From: Xylogone sp. PMI_703
Taxonomy: Eukaryota; Ascomycota; Leotiomycetes
Assembly: GCA_021399445.1 (NCBI GenBank)
Contig: JAJTUQ010000002.1
Coordinates: forward strand, 6,758,001 to 6,822,000
DNA length: 64,000 nt
Reading direction: 5' to 3'
Shown here: one piece after another, positions 59,045 through 64,000 of the stretch
Position numbering within the stretch: the first letter of the stretch is position 1
Layout of the letters: every line of letters starts with the position of its first letter
Notes under the pieces: model-generated
Told to the model about the DNA's origin: nothing
What the model saw: only the letters and a program-made list of their open reading frames with translations
Databases searched by the model: none
Program-made: the position numbers and the translations under genes

Positions 59045-60616
59045 TTATAGAATATGTAATAAATATAGATTTTGATTTGATTAAAAAGTGTAACATTGAA
59101 GCATTATCGTTCATTTTCATTTTACTTTCATTTTATTTACTTTAGTATATCGGCCTTTATATATATTTTACGTCGAGAATTGGGATAAAAAGAGATCGCC
59201 ACGTGTCAGAGCGATATATGAGTATAAGCAGCCAGGCAACGGGGGTTCTCTTTTTGTTCTGAAACTAGTGGACCGTGGCTATCGATGATAACAAGGCATA
59301 TCTCAAATGCATACCGCCATTACTACCAACTATACTCATGAGCCAAGTTGATATTCACGTGGAATAAAATATATGTGTCTAGCCTAACTAACTGTATATA
59401 CACTGAATTTGTAGGTACCGGAAAGCGGGAGAAAAGAATTTTATATTAACAATCACTTTCTATTTGCGATTTGGGTTCAAGAATGAGGAGAGCAGAGAGG
59501 GGAAAAGGCTATCCTCATATTCCCCCTTTCTTCTGCGGAAGGTGTTCCGGGTGCTGGAGGACAAAGTTCATAAATCCATGTATTTGAACACCGGTGCATT
59601 TCAACCCTATTCCATCACTAAATTCTTTACAGATATTTGCCGTTTTTATGGCACTAAGTATCTAGGCTCCATAGCAGCAAGACTCGATTTCCGGCTAGTC
59701 ACAAGATTTAGCACACATAAACATGTTCAGTCAGATCTTCTACGAACTTCGGTGAGAGGCCTAGGCAGAGATAATATCCATCGATTAAGCTGAAACTTCG
59801 AATGCAATGTTAGATCGGCTGCGTTTACCCCTGAAAATATCTACTTACTCTAGCCTCGTAGTTCCTCTTACCAAAGATATCGTCGAGAAGGTGGAGCAAC
59901 TTTCCACGATCAACATATCGTCCTTCCAAAACCTGACTAATTTGGTCTTGCATGCTGAGAATTGGGTAAATTACTCGTGTTTATGCAAATTTTGAGGACT
60001 TATAGTGTGATAAGGGAAATAAATACGCCCGACCTACGAGATAGAAGAGCGGTTACTCCAAAATCACATATTATTGGAGAATAAATACAGCCTTCGGTAG
60101 ACAATGGAATTCTGATAATATCGTAGCTGCCGGAGGTGCATGACAAGTGTCAGAATGAGTCACGGATTCTACTTTGACTTGGCGGCGTATGTTGGGGGTG
60201 GCACCTCCAAGCTCTTCCAGTCAATATCCTAGAACCTTCAATTGCTTGAAGTTGTGTAACGTACGTGGCGAGTTTTCAACAATTACCATGCACACAACTG
60301 TTAACATTCGAAGGCAACTTAGGAGAGTGTCGATGCCCAATCTGGTGTTGCACAAACGAAATCTGGTTAACAACCCTACTGGTCGCCTCATTCAGTCTTC
60401 ACCGCAGGGTGGTCTGCTTCGAGGTGTGCAATACAGCCTGTGAAATTCAGATCGGAGGTTGTAACAGATTGGGTACACAGCCTTTGGAAAGAGTACGGGT
60501 TATTGAGCTTGTTGACCGAATCGCAGACTCATGACCTTTCTTGCGTGAAATGATATCAGTTTGAAAGGATTCTGTATCTTATATTCCAGATCCTTTTCGC
60601 TAATTACATAGTCGCC
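59045..60616. other. Intergenic or unresolved 5' part of the next gene
   Basis: No convincing gene. The last 80 bases before 60617 read through in the frame of the CorA-like gene (as ILYLIFQILFANYIVA) back to a TGA near 60548, so its true first exon may lie here. Confidence 0.45.
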
Positions 60617-62605
60617 ATGAAATCTACAATACGTAAAGATTCGTTTTGTGCAATGGAGCCACCTGTTTCTGTCGATGTTGATAGAACGTTTTCTGATATA
60701 TCCTTGGAGCCTGGCTCGTCCCTGCACCTTATGAAGCTGGACAAAGATTTGGATACACATATAGAAAATTTGCCAATTCCACTTGAAACAAATATTTGCG
60801 ACCCCACAGAATTGAAAACAATTAGAGTAAGAGCCCCCGAATCTTATAAAGTGAGACCAGACTTTTCATATCGTTGACAAGAATGCCCCTGATTCGTGCC
60901 AAATATTTTGCATAAAGCAGAGGAATTCTTACTCTAGGCTTCAAATCACGCGAGAGCTTTTTACTCAGCTGTTGGAATCTTACTGGGTGTTTCCACGGTT
61001 CTGGGAGTATACACGATCGTTTGGTTTCAAAACGAAAGAGAACGATCTCATCAATGCTCCATTTGAATTTCGCCAACGTCAGTCAGCCATTAAGCCGGAT
61101 AACGAACTAAAATCTTTTGGTAGGTCTACGAAAATACCAATAGTAAAAACTCATCACTAATACTGCTTTATTATTAGAATGTGCCTACGGCTTTCGGTTT
61201 GTCGAGATGAATAATCGGGTTTCTGTTGGGGTGGATAACCCAGACTATGACCCGTGGTCTGTACGGCAGAGCGCTATATATCAGCAATACGATAGCCAGC
61301 ATGATAGAATTATGTTTATTTTAATTTCACCATCTCGATCTGTACAGGAAGCACTCCGACTCGCTTTATCGAATGCCGCCACCTTCTCTTACAAACAGCC
61401 TAATGCATTTGACCTCCATCGCACCATCATATCCACATTATATGAGAACTGGAGGTTATATATAGGCAGCTTAGAGAGCCTTATAAGACATCAGGTGGAT
61501 GACCACACATAGTTTCTCTCTAGAAATATCGTTATATCTGACTTGAGATAGACAGAACATATCACACTGGCCCAGGTTCAAGATGAAGGAGTAAAACTAT
61601 CCCCTTTGAGAGACTTTGCTATAAATTTTGTGGATCGACAACGACTCAAAATGATCGAGGATAAGGTCCTTGATCTCACCATTATATTTGAGTCCTTACA
61701 TAACACACTAACCGAATTACGACGGCAATGTCAGATGCATTGTCGAGGTGATATTTGCCCTCATTGTAACTGTCCAGTCGTTATTGGGAAGCTTGAGGAG
61801 CAGATACGTGAGACCGAAGTAAACTTGAAAAGGGTAGAAGTATTATACAGACGATGTCAAAGTACTGCTCAATTAGTAAGTAGCCATGTGGTACTATTTA
61901 AACCCCATCATTTATTCCGTTTCAATATCATCATAGATGCTAAATTGTGACAGCTATCAGATTTGCTTAATTATGAAAATGCTCACATAGCTCAAGCCAA
62001 TGAAAAAATCCTAAATGATCTTATGAAGGAAGCGAAGGAAGAAAATAGCAAGATGAGAATTTTAACTGTAAGTTCTAATGCTCGCATCCTAAATAGATAC
62101 TAATTATTTAAAGGAAAAAAGTACCAAAGACGCAGCTGCGGTAAGTTTTAGAAAGTAATTGATCATGAAGTCTTAATGGGAACCGACACAGGTTAAAATC
62201 TTAACGACCATCACCCTCATATATCTACCGACTACTGTAGTGGCGGTACGTTCCTGAGGCCCGGCAATGGATGGTAGTCTCTTGTACTAATGAAACCATG
62301 TCTAGAGTTTCTTCTCTAGTCAATTAATTAGAGTCAGTGAAACTGGTCAAGTCTCTTTAGTCTCCGCTTCGTGGTGGTTTGCTGTTATATCAGTTCCCTT
62401 GACAGTCTTAACAGTTCTGGTTTGGAAGTGGTGGCTTTCGCGTTTGATAACGACTCAACGGCAAACTATACGAACAAGTGAGGTTTCAGATCAGCAGACC
62501 AGCAAGTGTTGGGTATCTATTTGTGGGAACACTTGTATTGGGGTAGGGAGATATATTCTTAGGAGGAAAAGCCGATCATCTAGAGATACTATGAGCGAGC
62601 CGTAA
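60617..62605 (+). CDS. Fungal CorA-like transporter-domain protein (5' end uncertain)
   Basis: Eight coding blocks can be joined: a first block from 60617 to about 60870, then 60876-61119, 61178-61494, 61552-61875, 61954-62067, 62114-62140, 62192-62245 and 62306-62605. Motifs of the fungal CorA-like family are clear: YGFRFVEMNN, DPWSVRQSAIYQQY, FAINFVDRQRLKMIED, then the pore-side helices TTITLIYLPTTVVASFFSSQ and a second helix before WKWWLSR. The TIYLP-type segment replaces the GMN motif of true CorA magnesium channels, so transport is unproven. All introns are 47-75 nt. The first block and the second are in different frames around 60872; either a small intron was missed or there is a 2-nt deletion. 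N-terminal start is therefore unsure. Confidence 0.68.
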
Positions 62606-63348
62606 AATGGCGGTTGTCTTTGACTATTGGTCTTCATAGTCTAATACGGGTGTATATAAGTGTGCTATATTTCCTACTTGTATTTATTTTGTGCGCTTCA
62701 TAGTTTAATCGTTGTTATTATGTAGCCATGAGGGATACAATCAAAGCTATCTAATAGAAATTTGTTCCTAGGCCGTAAATAGGTAATGCAGATTCTATGG
62801 TACAATTAACAATGCCGGTGCTAAATGGAAGTAAAGGAAGCTCATCTGATAACCTCCTGAACCAAAATCCCATGATTTTGGGCTTATACTAAAGTCGTTA
62901 GGCATCAATACTCCTTATGCAAAGTGCATCGCCACAAGGCTTACAAACAGTAGGACACCTTTGTTTCAGTTGTTGATGTGTTCCGCCACGTGGACTCTTT
63001 ATTGCTGTGAGGCAAGATAGCATGTTAATGCTGCGTCTCACTCAAAACTTGGTAAAGTAATTGCCTAATTATGCCTCACTTGACAACAGATAAGGCAGAT
63101 AATTGAGGCTCTGCACCCCTGCCAAAAATGTCCCGTGTAACTGACCGAACTTAACGATAGGTATCCTACATTCTTCAATGAGTGCCGTTGGTGCAGGCTT
63201 CCTTAGCAGTGCATGGCTCGCCCTATTTAAAAATCAAGTTTTACTTGGTTTATAATAACTATCTTTAACCTCTCTAGAAGGCTGCAGCTACTTTAAAGAC
63301 AGTCTCTCAATTCGAATATTCGAATACTAAGATTCTAGAGTTCCAATC
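62606..63348. other. Intergenic, no gene seen
   Basis: Spacer with the probable promoter of the kinase-like gene on its right side. Nothing codes and no repeat was seen. Confidence 0.5.
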
Positions 63349-64000
63349 ATGGCTCAATTAGAAAGCAGTATGGACAAGCTTGTAGAGGAACTGCGCAATG
63401 CAAAGAAGGAATGGCCTCCCAATGGAAACAAGTATTTTATTCCGATTGATGTTCTTGATAGACTAGTCTCGAAATCCGAGATCGAATCCGTACTCAAGGC
63501 GCGACCACCACCGCCTTCGCACCCCGGTAGTATCTCAGACTATGCCGACAAAATCTATCATCTGGCCAAGAAAATATTTGCTATACTGCTTATGATGAGC
63601 AAAGAACGCAACATATACTCCCTTATAGAGGAAGGAATAACAGATGACGATCTTCCATTTACCCGGGTATACCTAGAGGACAATAGATCTCCACAGGAAC
63701 AAGATAGGCGATTTTATCTTGGCAAAAAGAGCCATTCATCCTGCCAAAATGCAAACCATGACAATTGCAGAATTAGGGCCATGGTGGATTGGAAGGAACA
63801 CGATGTCAGAGTATTTTGCGGAGACCAGTGGATAGTGCAAGCTCCGGTATTTGAAGGGCCGAATGGTACTGTGCAACATTATCCACTCGACGAGAATACA
63901 ATATTACCTTTTATCAGCGACAACGAAAAGGAGTTAGATACAAACGGAGGATACAGCCATGTATGGAAAGTAATGATACATGCTGCACACCAAAGATTTT
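63349..64000 (+). CDS. Fungal protein-kinase-like gene, 5' part only
   Basis: An open frame starts at ATG 63349 (MAQLESSMDKLVEELRNAKK) and runs to the window edge without a stop (217 codons). The N-terminal 190 residues are helical with DNCRIRAMVDWKEHDVRVF, a region found before the kinase domain in an ascomycete-specific group of kinase-like proteins. The last residues, LPFISDNE followed by GGYSHVWKVMIHAAHQRF, look like the glycine-rich loop and beta-2/beta-3 strands of a kinase N-lobe. The catalytic residues lie beyond the window. In other fungi such genes are often neighbours of heterokaryon-incompatibility or NLR genes. Function unknown. Confidence 0.65.
   Translation, partial: MAQLESSMDKLVEELRNAKKEWPPNGNKYFIPIDVLDRLVSKSEIESVLKARPPPPSHPGSISDYADKIYHLAKKIFAILLMMSKERNIYSLIEEGITDDDLPFTRVYLEDNRSPQEQDRRFYLGKKSHSSCQNANHDNCRIRAMVDWKEHDVRVFCGDQWIVQAPVFEGPNGTVQHYPLDENTILPFISDNEKELDTNGGYSHVWKVMIHAAHQRF

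Noticed and set aside
59464..59995. Two plus-strand open frames upstream of the CorA-like gene
   Set aside because: No family motifs, no join to the downstream exons, and composition like the surrounding spacer.

Overview
This window reads as a chromosome segment of a filamentous ascomycete (Pezizomycotina). Most genes carry short introns (about 50-95 nt) with GT-AG ends and CTAAC/CTAAT-like branch points. Hallmark fungal families are present: Zn2Cys6 regulator, PTH11-like rhodopsin-domain proteins, NACHT-ankyrin NLR, SUR7/PalI, sedolisin, and a PKS-NRPS cluster. The species cannot be named from sequence alone. Gene models were built by joining exons by eye; in nearly every case the summed exon length is a multiple of three.

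Left flank (1-9.6 kb): the 3' end of a sedolisin protease, a rhodopsin-domain membrane protein, a short-chain dehydrogenase, a gene-poor 2.8 kb stretch, a UbiA-superfamily membrane prenyltransferase and a small EthD-domain protein.

Core (about 9.1-40.4 kb): a secondary-metabolite cluster built around a 3,970-residue PKS-NRPS (KS-AT-DH-MT-noER-KR-ACP-C-A-T-R). Partners are a divergently transcribed trans-enoyl reductase, a Fus2/CcsE-type alpha/beta hydrolase, a DUF1772-like membrane protein, a Zn2Cys6 regulator, a DHA2-type MFS exporter, a type-B carboxylesterase and an intronless bacterial-looking GT4 glycosyltransferase. The main discovery is a shared promoter motif, YCGGNGGRTTN. It lies upstream of EthD, GT4/carboxylesterase, MFS, DUF1772, hydrolase and PKS-NRPS/trans-ER, often in pairs, and twice with exactly 21-bp spacing. 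This suggests a regulon controlled by the cluster's Zn2Cys6 protein and an outline for the cluster. No P450, Diels-Alderase or flavin oxidase gene is seen, so the pathway is either short or unusual. A SUR7/PalI gene and a decayed DUF6536 pseudogene sit inside the span without the motif.

Right flank (40.7-64 kb): a divergent pair of peroxisomal enzymes (3-ketoacyl-CoA thiolase with a PTS2, very-long-chain acyl-CoA synthetase ending in a PTS1), an NLR with two in-frame nonsense codons, an Lgl/Sro7/tomosyn exocytosis factor, a second rhodopsin-domain protein, a secreted type-B carboxylesterase, a CorA-like membrane protein with an uncertain 5' part, and the start of a fungal protein-kinase-like gene cut by the window edge.
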